This document shows positions 36,192 through 45,323 of a DNA stretch of 64,000 nucleotides, in pieces. Each line of letters starts with the position of its first letter. The stretch's first letter is position 1. The translations under genes were made by a program, and so were the position numbers. Source of the stretch: Pseudanabaena mucicola str. Chao 1806. GTDB taxonomy: Bacteria; Cyanobacteriota; Cyanobacteriia; Pseudanabaenales; Pseudanabaenaceae. The notes beneath the pieces are model-generated. The model made no database searches and was not told the DNA's origin. It saw only the letters and a list, made by a program, of their open reading frames with translations. The stretch covers positions 1,891,001 to 1,955,000 of the forward strand of contig NZ_CP097329.1 in assembly GCF_030323025.1 (NCBI RefSeq). The letters are read 5' to 3'.

Positions 36192-37595
36192 ATGAAAGCA
36201 GCGATTATTGGTGCAGGCTTAGCAGGTATGAGCACTGCCGTAGAACTCAGTGAGCAGGGCTATGAAGTAGAACTTTTTGAATCCCGTCCCTTTGTCGGCG
36301 GCAAGGTCAGCAGTTGGCTAGACAAAGATGGCAACCATATCGAGATGGGCTTGCATGTATTTTTTGGCTGCTATTATAACCTCTTCGCCTTAATGAAAAA
36401 AACGGGGGCTTTTGAACATCTCCGACTCAAGGAACATACACATATTTTTGTTAATCCTGGTGGACGACAAGCAGCCTTAGATTTTCGTAACTTTGGTGGT
36501 GCACCTTTTCATGGACTGAAAGCTTTTGTAACTACTGGACAATTACCTATTCAAGACAAGATTCAAAATGCGATCGCCCTAGCCCGTAGTCCCTTAATTC
36601 GTGGCTTGATCGATCACGTTGGTGCAATGAAGGAGATCCGAGCCCTTGACAACATCAGCTTCAAGGATTGGTTTATCTCGATGGGTGGCTCACAGGCAAG
36701 TCTCGATAGTATGTGGGATGCGATCGCCTACGGTTTAGGTTTCATCGACTGCGAAAATATTTCCGCAAGATGCATGCTCACCATCTTCCAATTCTTTGCA
36801 TCTCGCACCGAAGCTTCCATTTTGAGAATGCTCGAAGGTTCCCCCGACGTATTTCTACATCAACCAATTGTTAAGCATATTGAATCTAAAGGTGGAAAGT
36901 TCCATTTGCGTCGTGGTGTGCGTGAAGTTCTGTTTGAAGGGGAAGGCAAAGATACTCGTGTCACGGGCTTAATTGTCGGTAAAGAAGATGGCGAAGAAAT
37001 TGTTACTGCTGATGTCTATATTTGTGCCACGGATATTCCAGGGGTGAAGCGGATTATTCCTGAAAAATGGCGAGTATGGTCACAGTTTGACAATATCTAT
37101 AAGCTTGATGCTGTGCCAGTCATTACGGTGCAACTACGCTTTGATGGTTGGGTTACGGATATTGATAATCTGCTCTATGCTGTGAAAGTCGATTTCTCTA
37201 CCTTTGCAGATTTGGCGATTACCAGTCCCACTGATTATTACAAAGAAGGCGAAGGTTCTCTCTTGCAGTTAGTAATTACGCCTGCGGATGATTACATTAA
37301 GCTCAGCAATGAAGTGATCGTCGAGAAGATGATTGCTCAAGTGCATCAGATTTTCCCATCTTCTAATAAGTTGAATGTCATTTGGTCAAGTGTGGTCAAA
37401 CTCGCCCAGTCTCTCTATCGTGAAGCACCTGGTAAAGATCCCTTCCGTCCCGAGCAGGCAACTCCCGTGAAGAATTTCTTCCTTGCGGGTAGCTACACCA
37501 TGCAGGACTACATCGATAGTATGGAAGGTGCAACGCTATCGGGTAGGATGTGTGCAGCAGAAGTAATTAAGAGCAAGCAACTTGCTAAAGTCTAA
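36192..37595 (+). CDS. crtQ: Zeta-carotene desaturase (plant/cyanobacterial type)
   Basis: A 467-residue FAD-dependent desaturase converting zeta-carotene to lycopene in the thylakoid carotenoid pathway. The dinucleotide-binding motif [15 protein letters not shown] lies at residues 5-19, followed by [11 protein letters not shown] and [13 protein letters not shown], which is diagnostic of ZDS rather than phytoene desaturase (PDS). The C-terminal flavin motif [19 protein letters not shown] is intact. Length is close to other cyanobacterial enzymes. It is monocistronic; a GC hairpin follows directly. Confidence 0.93.
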   Translation: MKAAIIGAGLAGMSTAVELSEQGYEVELFESRPFVGGKVSSWLDKDGNHIEMGLHVFFGCYYNLFALMKKTGAFEHLRLKEHTHIFVNPGGRQAALDFRNFGGAPFHGLKAFVTTGQLPIQDKIQNAIALARSPLIRGLIDHVGAMKEIRALDNISFKDWFISMGGSQASLDSMWDAIAYGLGFIDCENISARCMLTIFQFFASRTEASILRMLEGSPDVFLHQPIVKHIESKGGKFHLRRGVREVLFEGEGKDTRVTGLIVGKEDGEEIVTADVYICATDIPGVKRIIPEKWRVWSQFDNIYKLDAVPVITVQLRFDGWVTDIDNLLYAVKVDFSTFADLAITSPTDYYKEGEGSLLQLVITPADDYIKLSNEVIVEKMIAQVHQIFPSSNKLNVIWSSVVKLAQSLYREAPGKDPFRPEQATPVKNFFLAGSYTMQDYIDSMEGATLSGRMCAAEVIKSKQLAKV

Positions 37596-37610
37596 AGCTA
37601 AAATTTCAAA

Positions 37611-37642
37611 AAAAGAAACGCCGTATTGCGGCGCTTCTTTTT
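37611..37642 (+). terminator. Terminator of the zeta-carotene desaturase gene
   Basis: CGCCG/CGGCG stem around TATTG with AAAGAA/TTCTTT extensions and a closing T-run, 16 bp after the stop codon. Confidence 0.7.
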
Positions 37643-37662
37643 TATTGATTGAGAAAATGGTA

Positions 37663-38613
37663 ATACCAAAACACAAAGAAGAGGCAACAGATGATATAAG
37701 AAAAAAAGGAGAAAGAGGAGAAAAATGGCAGGGGTATATAGATTAGAAATAAGTGAAAGCGAAGCAAAACTAAAAGAGATGCTAGGACGGCAGAAAACAG
37801 GCTCAGACAAAGAACGAGTGCAAGTATTGTACTTATTGAAAAGCAAGCAAGTTGGAACAGTACAAGCCGCCGCTCAACTAATCGGGAGAAACCGTAGCAC
37901 AGTAGTACCTATAGAAATGTGCATGACTTGGTGCATTACCGAATGAAGGCAAAACCAAAGGTAGCCCGTCCCTATAGTGCTAATCAAAGCCAAGGGCAAT
38001 GCGAGGACTATAAAAAACTCTCGGATAACCTAGCCATGGTGGCTTGGTATGTCGTGACTGTGTTGGGATTAACGGGAAAAGTCCGTTTCTTTTGTCAAGA
38101 CGAAACAAGGATTGGTCTGAAAACCATCAGTGGTCGTAAAATAACGGCTCGTGGGGTCAAACCCAAGGCAAAAGTCCAGTGGCAGTTTCAGGCTACATGG
38201 TTATACGGTATCGCCGAACCTGCGACGGGAGAAAGCTTTTTCTATGAATTTAGTCATCTCAACACTGACTGTTTTCAAATATTTCTTGACCTTGTTTCAA
38301 AGAAATTTGCAGATATCTTAATTATCATGCAAGTTGATCAGGCTGGTTGTCATCGGGCTAAGCGTTTACGATTACCTCACAATATCATTTTGATATTTCA
38401 GCCTGCTCATTCTCCAGAATTAAACCCGATTGAGCGGGTTTGGCTACATTTGAAGCAAGGGTTGAGATTTTCTTTACCCAAAAATATGGATGAGTTGCGG
38501 CTTTTAGTCAAGAATCGTCTCTCCGAAATGTCTAAATCTGTAATTGCTTCTCTTGTCGGTAGAGATTCCATACTGGATCCTCTATCTGTTGCATCTCTTT
38601 TGTGATTTGGTAT
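37663..38613 (+). mobile_element. IS630-family insertion sequence, internally deleted
   Basis: Inverted ends begin ATACCAAAACACAAAGA on the left and, reversed, ATACCAAATCACAAAAGAG on the right. The ~950-bp element contains a disrupted IS630/Tc1-type transposase. The target is expected to be TA, but I cannot assign an unambiguous duplication. Confidence 0.8.
37725..38605 (+). pseudogene. IS630-family transposase, broken
   Basis: The 5' part (37725-37903) encodes the N-terminal helix-turn-helix with the family's MAGVYRLEISESEA start and IGRNRSTV. It then joins out of frame at about 37900 to a segment reading TYRNVHDLVHYRMKAKPK and the DDE catalytic domain (FFCQDETR, MQVDQAGCH, FQPAHSPELNPIERVW). 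Roughly 60-75 residues between the HTH and the catalytic domain are missing and the frame is shifted. The transposase cannot be made, although the catalytic acids remain in the 3' frame to 38605. Confidence 0.85.
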
Positions 38614-38651
38614 AACGTCATTTTCTCAATCAATTTAGATCTCCAATTTAT

Positions 38652-38799
38652 GATAAGATACTAAGTACAGGACAAAAAACTTGAAACGCGCTCCCAGCAA
38701 GGATTTGACTTAATAGATCCAAAAGCTTTGCCTAGTAACGGTTTCAGGATGTTTTGGCGTTCTATTTTTAAATTTTTGTCCTGTACTTAGGATAAGATA
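38652..38799. mobile_element. 130-bp MITE with 18-bp inverted ends and 9-bp target duplication
   Basis: CTAAGTACAGGACAAAAA at 38661-38678 is exactly inverted at 38773-38790. The 130-bp unit is flanked by a perfect direct repeat GATAAGATA (38652-38660 and 38791-38799). No open reading frame is inside. The perfect duplication implies a recent insertion mobilised in trans by a transposase not encoded here. Confidence 0.85.
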
Positions 38800-38831
38800 A
38801 CAAAAAAAATTAAAAATCAAAAAATTTACCT

Positions 38832-39446
38832 ATGAAACTTTTAAAAAATGGCATTTCAACATTCTTTACTGTAGCTACAGTTCTTTCAGGTGCTCTATTT
38901 ATTGTCCAAACATCAGTCGCAGACACTACTAGGTTTGCTCCTTCAAGTGCGAAGACATCTGTTGTCAGTAGAGCGATTACCGAGAGCGAAGTCTTAGCTG
39001 CTCAAAAAGCTTGGGGAGAAGCATTGGTGGCTATTTCCAAAACATACGAGACAAAGGGTTTGCAAGAGGCAAAATCCTTGGCAGGAAAAGTGATTGACGA
39101 AGCCTACGGTTATCAATTTGGTACTGTTCTTTTCAAGCCAACACTTACTACGGCTCCACAGACATTCCGAACTACCCGTGCAGGAGCCTTGGCATACTTT
39201 GTAGGAGATGATCCTGCTTTCCCAATGGATAAAGGTTTTGCGTTGAATGGCTGGAGAAAAGTAGAAATCAAGAATGCATCAATCTTTATTTCTGGTAATA
39301 CAGCGACGACAATGGGAAATGTGCTTATCACCGATAAAAATGGAAAGACCACTACAGTAGATAAGACTTGGCAGTTCTTTAAGGATGATAACGGTAAGCT
39401 ACGGATTATTTTGCACCACTCCTCGTTACCTTACACAGAAAAATAA
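38832..39446 (+). CDS. Secreted SnoaL/NTF2-like protein
   Basis: A 204-residue protein with a signal peptide (basic start MKLLKNG, hydrophobic core to about residue 30). The mature part contains a helical N-terminus and the strands WRKVEIKNASIFISG, ATTMGNVLITD and TVDKTWQFFKDD, which look like a SnoaL/NTF2 cone fold. The role is unknown; a secreted or periplasmic ligand-binding or enzymatic function is possible. The 130-bp MITE sits 33 bp upstream, so it may influence its promoter. A strong hairpin follows the stop. Confidence 0.7.
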   Translation: MKLLKNGISTFFTVATVLSGALFIVQTSVADTTRFAPSSAKTSVVSRAITESEVLAAQKAWGEALVAISKTYETKGLQEAKSLAGKVIDEAYGYQFGTVLFKPTLTTAPQTFRTTRAGALAYFVGDDPAFPMDKGFALNGWRKVEIKNASIFISGNTATTMGNVLITDKNGKTTTVDKTWQFFKDDNGKLRIILHHSSLPYTEK

Positions 39447-39501
39447 GTTAAAGATCGAAGAGAATAAGTAGCAGTGCTACTTAACCTCTTCGATCTTTAA
39501 C
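39447..39501. terminator. Bidirectional terminator between convergent genes
   Basis: Outer arms of 16 bp (39447-39462 and 39486-39501) and an inner AAGTAGC/GCTACTT stem. It begins right after one stop codon and overlaps the last codons of the gamma carbonic anhydrase-like gene. Confidence 0.75.
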
Positions 39502-40009
39502 TATATACATTTGCTTTGTGCAACAGCGCTAACTGGTAATAATTTTCGGCATGGGCGATCGCATCTTGTTGTTCCGCTTCTGAAAGTTCGCGCATAACTT
39601 TAGCGGGAACACCTGCCACCACCACACCCGCAGGCACATCCTTAGTCACTACCGCTCCCGCACCGACAATGCTACCTGCGCCAATTTTCACCCCTTCAAG
39701 CAGAATTGCCCCCATGCCAATTAAGCAACCTCTCCCTATTTCGGAACAGTGAATTACGGCTCGATGTCCAATGGTGACATAATCACCGATCACTAATGGT
39801 TTGTCGGGATCGCCGTGGATGATTGTGCCGTCTTGAATATTGGTGCAGTAGCCAATATCCATACGGTTGACATCGGCTCTAATGACGACTTTGTACCAAA
39901 TATTCACGCGATCGCTAAGATGCACATCGCCAACCACCACCGCATCATTGGCAATAAAAGCGGCTTTACTGAGATCGGGAATAGGAAGTTGGGAATAGGG
40001 AAGACGCAT
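39497..40009 (-). CDS. Gamma carbonic anhydrase-like hexapeptide protein
   Basis: A 170-residue left-handed beta-helix protein of the gamma-class carbonic anhydrase/YrdA group. Hexapeptide repeats run from about 10 to 150. Candidate zinc-ligand histidines appear in IIHGDP and GHRAVIHC, with the spacing found in gamma-CAs. It resembles the catalytic half of CcmM but lacks RbcS-like repeats. Activity is possible but not assured. The gene is solitary, with a hairpin on each side. Confidence 0.85.
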   Translation of the reverse strand: MRLPYSQLPIPDLSKAAFIANDAVVVGDVHLSDRVNIWYKVVIRADVNRMDIGYCTNIQDGTIIHGDPDKPLVIGDYVTIGHRAVIHCSEIGRGCLIGMGAILLEGVKIGAGSIVGAGAVVTKDVPAGVVVAGVPAKVMRELSEAEQQDAIAHAENYYQLALLHKANVYS

Positions 40010-40032
40010 ATTTACTTACTTTTTCTAAAATA

Positions 40033-40075
40033 ATAGGAGATAATTTGCCCGCTATGCGGGCAAATTATCTCCTAT
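40033..40075. repeat. Perfect 20-bp hairpin between divergent genes
   Basis: Arms 40033-40052 and 40056-40075 with loop TAT lie upstream of both flanking start codons, so it is not a simple terminator. Confidence 0.65.
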
Positions 40076-40127
40076 AGCGAATCACCCTCCTATAATAATG
40101 ATTAATTCTGCTGCTAATTCATAATCT

Positions 40128-41930
40128 ATGTCACCATCTCCAGATTCTGACCAAGCCCCGACCCAGACTACAGATTTATTGCTTTCGGTATGCAACTTGC
40201 AAGTTAGCTTCCGTGGCGATGATAGCCTCGTCCATGCCGTCAAAAATGTTTCCTTCGATCTTGTCCAAGGTCAAACCCTTGGCATCGTTGGCGAATCTGG
40301 CTCTGGCAAATCGGCAACAGCTTTGGCAATTATGGGATTGCTAGGAGAATCAGGCAAAATCACCAACGGGCAGGTGCTATTTCGTCCCAAGGGTAGCCAG
40401 CCCGTAGATCTAGTGCGCGTGTCACCACAAAAAATGCTGCAATATCGAGGCGATCGCATGGCGATGGTATTTCAGGAACCCATGACCTCGCTCAATCCTC
40501 TATTTACCTGCGGCTATCAGGTCATCGAAGCGATTCAAATGCATCAGAAAGTTTCTAAGGAAGAAGCAGAGACTCGCACGATCCAGTTATTTAATGAGGT
40601 GCAATTACCCAATCCTGAGCAATTAATCGAACGCTATCCCCATGAGCTTTCGGGCGGACAATTGCAACGGGTGATGATTGCGATGGCGATTTCCTGCAAT
40701 CCTCAGTTAATTATTGCCGACGAACCAACTACAGCTTTGGATGTGACAGTACAGGCGGCGATTCTGAAACTGCTTAAGGAAATTCAACGATCGCGACAGA
40801 TGTCGATGATTTTTATTACCCATGATTTAGGGATTTTGGCAGAGATTGCCGATCGCGCGATCGTCATGAACCAAGGGGAAATTGTGGAATCAGGGGATAC
40901 GCAATCTATTTTCCAAAGTCCTAAACATCCCTATACCAAGGGCTTGATCGCTTGCCGTCCTCAACCCGATCGCCAGTTGCGTTTGTTACCGACAGTCAGC
41001 GACTTTATGGAAGTACAAAATGGTGTCATCGTTGAGAAAGAACCCTCCGATCCTCGATATTTAGAAGTTGTACCACCCGAAGAAATATCGGCGCGTTTGA
41101 ATGAACTCCAAAAGCAAGAACCATTGCTGGCTGTGCAAAATCTGAGGATCGAATTCCCCATTCGGAGTATTTTAGGCTTCAAAAAACGGTATCTCGTCGC
41201 TGTCAATAATATTAGCTTTGATGTCTATCCAGGGGAAACCCTTGGACTGGTGGGTGAGTCTGGCTGCGGGAAAACGACGACAGGACGGGCAATTTTAGGC
41301 TTAACTAATTCTGTGATGGGTTCCATTAAGTTTGAAGGTCAGGAAATCTCTAGGCTTAAAGGTGAGTCTCTCCAAAATTTACGCTGTGATTTGCAGGTGG
41401 TTTTCCAAGATCCCTACGGTTCGCTCAATCCAAGAATGTCCATTGGTGATGCGATCGCTGAGCCATTGATCGTCCACAATCATCAAGAACGCTTTCAACG
41501 CTATCGCAAAGCCGAAGCCAGAAAAGAAAGGGTAGCCTATTTATTAGAAAGAGTGGGCTTGACTGCAAGTGCCATGCGCCGATATCCTCATGAATTTTCA
41601 GGTGGACAACGCCAACGCATTTGTATTGCTAGAGCCTTAGCCCTCAATCCAAAATTAATCGTCGCCGATGAACCTGTTTCCGCCCTTGATGTTTCCGTAC
41701 AGGCGCAGGTTCTCAACTTATTAAAGGAACTGCAAGCAGAGTTTGGTTTAACTTATATTTTCATTTCCCATGATCTTGGTGTAGTCAAATTTATGAGCGA
41801 TCGCATTATGGTGATGAACAAAGGTGCGATCGTTGAGCTAGATACCGCCGAATCAATCTATACCAATCCTCAACAGGAATATACCCAAAAGCTAATCAGC
41901 GCAATTCCTAAGCCTCTAGTTTTCTCATAG
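40128..41930 (+). CDS. Dipeptide/oligopeptide ABC transporter, fused tandem ATPases
   Basis: A 600-residue fusion of two ABC ATPases equivalent to DppD-DppF (GsiA-like). First domain: Walker A GESGSGKS, signature LSGGQLQR, Walker B LIIADEPT. Second domain from about residue 335: Walker A GESGCGKT, signature FSGGQRQR, Walker B LIVADEPV. Both sites are intact. It would power import of peptides, glutathione or nickel complexes; permease and binding-protein genes are not nearby, so the substrate is open. Confidence 0.92.
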   Translation: MSPSPDSDQAPTQTTDLLLSVCNLQVSFRGDDSLVHAVKNVSFDLVQGQTLGIVGESGSGKSATALAIMGLLGESGKITNGQVLFRPKGSQPVDLVRVSPQKMLQYRGDRMAMVFQEPMTSLNPLFTCGYQVIEAIQMHQKVSKEEAETRTIQLFNEVQLPNPEQLIERYPHELSGGQLQRVMIAMAISCNPQLIIADEPTTALDVTVQAAILKLLKEIQRSRQMSMIFITHDLGILAEIADRAIVMNQGEIVESGDTQSIFQSPKHPYTKGLIACRPQPDRQLRLLPTVSDFMEVQNGVIVEKEPSDPRYLEVVPPEEISARLNELQKQEPLLAVQNLRIEFPIRSILGFKKRYLVAVNNISFDVYPGETLGLVGESGCGKTTTGRAILGLTNSVMGSIKFEGQEISRLKGESLQNLRCDLQVVFQDPYGSLNPRMSIGDAIAEPLIVHNHQERFQRYRKAEARKERVAYLLERVGLTASAMRRYPHEFSGGQRQRICIARALALNPKLIVADEPVSALDVSVQAQVLNLLKELQAEFGLTYIFISHDLGVVKFMSDRIMVMNKGAIVELDTAESIYTNPQQEYTQKLISAIPKPLVFS

Positions 41931-41983
41931 TTAAGACATACCGACATTTTCACCACCACAAACATTATTTTGGATAGAAAGCC

Positions 41984-42556
41984 ATGCTGACACTAACAAA
42001 AAAATATTCGCTTACGGAATACTTTGAGCGCGAAATTATTGCTGAAACCAGAAATGAATATATTGACGGAGAAATTGTTGAAATGACTGGTGGTACGCCA
42101 ACCCATAACACTCTTGTTGTCAACTTATTATCGTTCCTGCATATATCTTTGCCTGACCCTTATAGGGTCTTTGTAACGGATCAACGTCTCTGGATTCCTG
42201 CTCAACGTATTGCGACATACCCTGATGTAATGGTCATTGCTGAACCTTTTTCATATCAAGAAGGTCGCAAGGATACTTTAGTTAACCCGATTTTGATTGC
42301 CGAAGTTTTATCCCCATCAACCGCAAATTATGATCGAAGTGGTAAATTCGCAGCTTTTCGGACTATTCCTAGTTTCCAAGAATATCTACTGATTGCTCAA
42401 GATCGCATCTATGTAGAGCATTTTTATAAAGAAGGCGATCGCTGGATCTTTGCTGCCTATGAGCGCGATGAGACAATTTCTCTGCAATCTGTTAATTTAG
42501 CGATCGCCACAACTGCTATATATAAGCATGTCAACTTTGAAACAGAAGTGTCATAA
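41984..42556 (+). CDS. Uma2-family putative nuclease (DUF820)
   Basis: A 190-residue Uma2/DUF820 protein with the restriction-endonuclease-like core. The conserved NEYIDGEIVEM opening, YPDVMVI and LIAEVLSPST elements give the PD-(D/E)xK-type acidic residues. Such genes are highly expanded in cyanobacteria, and their function is not established. It begins 53 bp after the ABC gene; a second paralogue is at 45324. Confidence 0.85.
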   Translation: MLTLTKKYSLTEYFEREIIAETRNEYIDGEIVEMTGGTPTHNTLVVNLLSFLHISLPDPYRVFVTDQRLWIPAQRIATYPDVMVIAEPFSYQEGRKDTLVNPILIAEVLSPSTANYDRSGKFAAFRTIPSFQEYLLIAQDRIYVEHFYKEGDRWIFAAYERDETISLQSVNLAIATTAIYKHVNFETEVS

Positions 42557-42574
42557 TCGGGGTAGCAATAATGT

Positions 42575-43720
42575 TTATGTTAACAATAGAGCTTCTGCTA
42601 GTTCATTATCCATCTTTTCAGAACTGGCGATCGCATCGGTCATGATTTGACGAGGACTAAGCCCGTTATGATAAGCCACTAGCCAACGTTGGGCTTCATT
42701 GCCCTGTTCAAGGATTTTCCGCAAGGGCGAGAGGAAACACCAGACACCCGAATCTTTTGCTCGCGATCGTAATTCTTCATAGAGCTTAGAAATCCATTCC
42801 CGAGCCGTAATCTCTTCCCCTGTCTGCCAATGGGTTAACACTGCATCAAGACTATTAGTAGCGGCGGCGACTTCATTGCGATCAGCTATTTTCGCAAGTT
42901 CACTCGGCGTAAATTTACTAGCATTAGGCGCAAGTGGATCGAGAGATGAACCAATTCCTGATTCCAGAAATTGAGTGAGGCGCATTTCTAAAAGTGAAGT
43001 TATTGCTAAGAGAGCCACAGGATCAATCACCAGATCGCAAACTCTTAATTCCAATCGATTGAGATTATAGGGGCGATTGTCACCATTGGGGCGCACCGAT
43101 GACCAGAGATGGCGCACATTTTGCATCGTTCCCAATTGCAATTGCTGTTCTGTCCATTCCACAAAATGAAGATGATCACAAAATAGGGGAACCTCCTTTG
43201 GTGTTTTGGGAAACATTTGCCAACGGGAAGAATGAAAACCAGTTGCCTGACCATTGAGAAAAGGCGAAGCAGCACTGAGCGCTAGATACAGAGGTGCTTC
43301 AAGACGAATCAGGCGACAGGCAGCAATTAATAGCTCTAAATCAGGAATCCCAACATTAATATGAATACTTGCAGTGACTACATCCGTACCATAGGTCTGC
43401 TCAATATAGGTGTGATAGGGATTATTAGGATCGGAGCGATAAAAATGATCGGTTCCCCCCAGAGCCAAAGTACTTCCGGGCATCAAGGTATAATCACCTA
43501 GCGATCGCAAATAGCTGCGTAGTTTTTGGCGTGGTTCTACCAAAGCCATTAGTAAAGGTTCATATTTGAGAAAAGGTGGAGTGATGTATTCAACATTGCG
43601 GCTATCGGGTTCGCGCACAAACCCATGCAGATTTGCCACGATGCGATCACTAAAGCCAATCACATCCCCCGTTGGTGTAGAGGTATATATTTCTACTTCA
43701 AAGCCTTTGGATAAAAGCAC
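42575..43720 (-). CDS. gshA: Glutamate-cysteine ligase, cyanobacterial type
   Basis: Catalyses the first step of glutathione synthesis, joining glutamate and cysteine with ATP. It opens with LLSKGFEVEIYT and contains FVREPDSRNVEYITPP and HINVGIPD, which are characteristic of the cyanobacterial GshA group. I place the start at the GTG at 43720: AAGGA lies 8 nt upstream and the family begins here; a TTG at 43768 would add 16 non-conserved residues. The resulting 381 residues agree with family length. Confidence 0.92.
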   Translation of the reverse strand: MLLSKGFEVEIYTSTPTGDVIGFSDRIVANLHGFVREPDSRNVEYITPPFLKYEPLLMALVEPRQKLRSYLRSLGDYTLMPGSTLALGGTDHFYRSDPNNPYHTYIEQTYGTDVVTASIHINVGIPDLELLIAACRLIRLEAPLYLALSAASPFLNGQATGFHSSRWQMFPKTPKEVPLFCDHLHFVEWTEQQLQLGTMQNVRHLWSSVRPNGDNRPYNLNRLELRVCDLVIDPVALLAITSLLEMRLTQFLESGIGSSLDPLAPNASKFTPSELAKIADRNEVAAATNSLDAVLTHWQTGEEITAREWISKLYEELRSRAKDSGVWCFLSPLRKILEQGNEAQRWLVAYHNGLSPRQIMTDAIASSEKMDNELAEALLLT

Positions 43721-43798
43721 GGGAGGTTTCCTTTTGCTATAGACACTATCTATTAGCGTACCTTGCAATGCGATTTCTCACTGTACTTTGAGATATTG

Positions 43799-43860
43799 CA
43801 AAAGTTAGATTTTTATTAAAAATGCTAACCTGCAACACTTTTAATAAAATCTAACTTTTC
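43799..43860 (-). terminator. AT-rich terminator-like inverted repeat
   Basis: AAAAGTTAGATTTTTATTAAAA pairs imperfectly with TTTTAATAAAATCTAACTTTT, overlapping the DUF3095 stop codon region. Confidence 0.45.
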
Positions 43861-45047
43861 ATCAGTTCCTTCATCTGCTTAGCGGCTAAGGCATAGCCAC
43901 CATCAGCACCATCCACAAAATGCACTTGCCGGCCATTACGCTCAAAAACTAAACAAGTCATCAATGCGCGATCAGATACATGAAAGCCATATACTAAATG
44001 TCCCTCTTGGAATTTTTTCTCTAAATAATCAGTTAATTTTTGACGTTGTTTAGCCCTACCAGAAATCACCATCCGCAATACATCATCAAACTTTTTGAAG
44101 TCCGTGGCTTCCGAGACAATCTGCTTGTAATTACCCCAATTAAAGTTTCCTATTTTGATATCAAAGGTCATTAGAAATAGTCCTAACAGGTTGATCATGC
44201 GTAGCTTCAATAGATATAATTTTTTTTGTAACCAACTCTGAGAAGCTGTAAAAACTCGCGTTTCTGATAATAAATTTTTGCATCGAAAAGCAAGTTGCAG
44301 ATTCCTGGTTACGACGGGATGGCATTCCGTGTCTTTACCATAGATGCGATCGATCTGATTAATTACTTCACGATAGAGATTATCGATTTGGGTCTGGCTG
44401 GGTGCGGTCACTTGCACAATTAAACTTAAGATTTCTTCATGGCGAGTAGGGATATCTTGCCATCGGCATTCTAAACCAGAGAAATCCGCGATCGCGGATT
44501 TCTCTGGTTTAGGACTATAGAAATCTGTGATAGCTTTGTCTTTAACTAATTGAGTAGCGTAGCTAATGCCACCTCCCCTTAAAATGGCTTGGTTATAGTT
44601 TTCAGAAATATAGAGTTTGGCAATCTTGATTTCATAGTTTGAAGTAATTGCCTCCATTGGGACAACACTAGCACGTAAGGTAAGGTGAAATTCTTCATCA
44701 GCTAGTTTTTGAACTGCTAACAATGCTTGCTCTGCACCTTCAATAAACTTTGATGGGATCAAAATCGATGCTCCATCACCACCAAATACAAATGGAATTT
44801 CTAGTTCACCAACTAAATTCAAAATGACAATGATAGAACAAGCTCCTAAAAGATTGACATCCTTATATCTCCCTGCCTCGATCGCTTTTGTGGAGTCGGC
44901 AATATCGGTAATAATTACAGCCCAGTCTTTAGGAACTGCATAAAAATTTTCACTATGAGTAATATCTACAAAATTTTCAAGCACAGGTAGATTCGCATAA
45001 AAGTCTTCATTATCAGTATTCTGTTGTTGAGAGCCTTGAATACTCAT
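43851..45047 (-). CDS. DUF3095 protein, nucleotide-cyclase-like
   Basis: A 398-residue DUF3095 protein. The N-terminal segment WAVIITDIADSTKAIEAG and the later FVFGGDGASI resemble the metal-binding D and the GGD region of class III nucleotide cyclases, so a cyclase-like fold is likely; activity is not known. ADFSGLECRWQDIP is a conserved family stretch. I use the ATG at 45047, which has AGGA 8 nt upstream, rather than a TTG at 45092. A 42-bp perfect palindrome lies within the coding region at 44471-44512. Confidence 0.85.
   Translation of the reverse strand: MSIQGSQQQNTDNEDFYANLPVLENFVDITHSENFYAVPKDWAVIITDIADSTKAIEAGRYKDVNLLGACSIIVILNLVGELEIPFVFGGDGASILIPSKFIEGAEQALLAVQKLADEEFHLTLRASVVPMEAITSNYEIKIAKLYISENYNQAILRGGGISYATQLVKDKAITDFYSPKPEKSAIADFSGLECRWQDIPTRHEEILSLIVQVTAPSQTQIDNLYREVINQIDRIYGKDTECHPVVTRNLQLAFRCKNLLSETRVFTASQSWLQKKLYLLKLRMINLLGLFLMTFDIKIGNFNWGNYKQIVSEATDFKKFDDVLRMVISGRAKQRQKLTDYLEKKFQEGHLVYGFHVSDRALMTCLVFERNGRQVHFVDGADGGYALAAKQMKELMKS
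44471..44512. repeat. 42-bp perfect palindrome inside the DUF3095 gene
   Basis: Two 21-bp arms are perfectly complementary with no loop, centred on the HIP1 octamer GCGATCGC (44488-44495). In frame it encodes PKPEKSAIADFSGL. The right-hand half encodes the family-conserved DFSGL; the left half is not conserved, as if copied inverted from it. Confidence 0.9.
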
Positions 45048-45169
45048 ATCTGTAATCCTAAATGCGAATGGTGATTCAGTTGATTTTATCAATAAAAATA
45101 TGGGTAAAAGTAACCGCCACTTGGCGGCTGTTTACGCTCCTTCCACAACAGTGCTTAAGATGAAGTACG

Positions 45170-45279
45170 GGATTGTTTTTCCGCCTTCGGCGAAAAAACA
45201 ATCCTTTGTATCTCGCTTGATTAAAAAGCGCTATATACTAAATGCTAAGGTATCGCCTTCAGTACGAGACCTTAGCATT
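45170..45279. repeat. Two hairpins upstream of the second Uma2 gene
   Basis: A hairpin at about 45169-45203 (GGATTGTTTTT arms around a CTTCG apex) and another at about 45241-45279 (AATGCTAAGGT arms). They occupy the gap between the divergent DUF3095 and Uma2 genes. Confidence 0.5.
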
Positions 45280-45323
45280 ACCCCAAAACATTTCGGCTTT
45301 ACGTCAATCTTTGAGGTGTCACT

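Larger units (their letters stand above)
37644..38634. repeat. 16-bp palindrome arms split by the IS630 copy
   Basis: ATTGATTGAGAAAATG at 37644-37659 is perfectly inverted at 38619-38634. Removing the IS brings the arms to within about 7 bp, so they are the halves of a pre-existing hairpin into whose loop the IS went. Confidence 0.65.
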
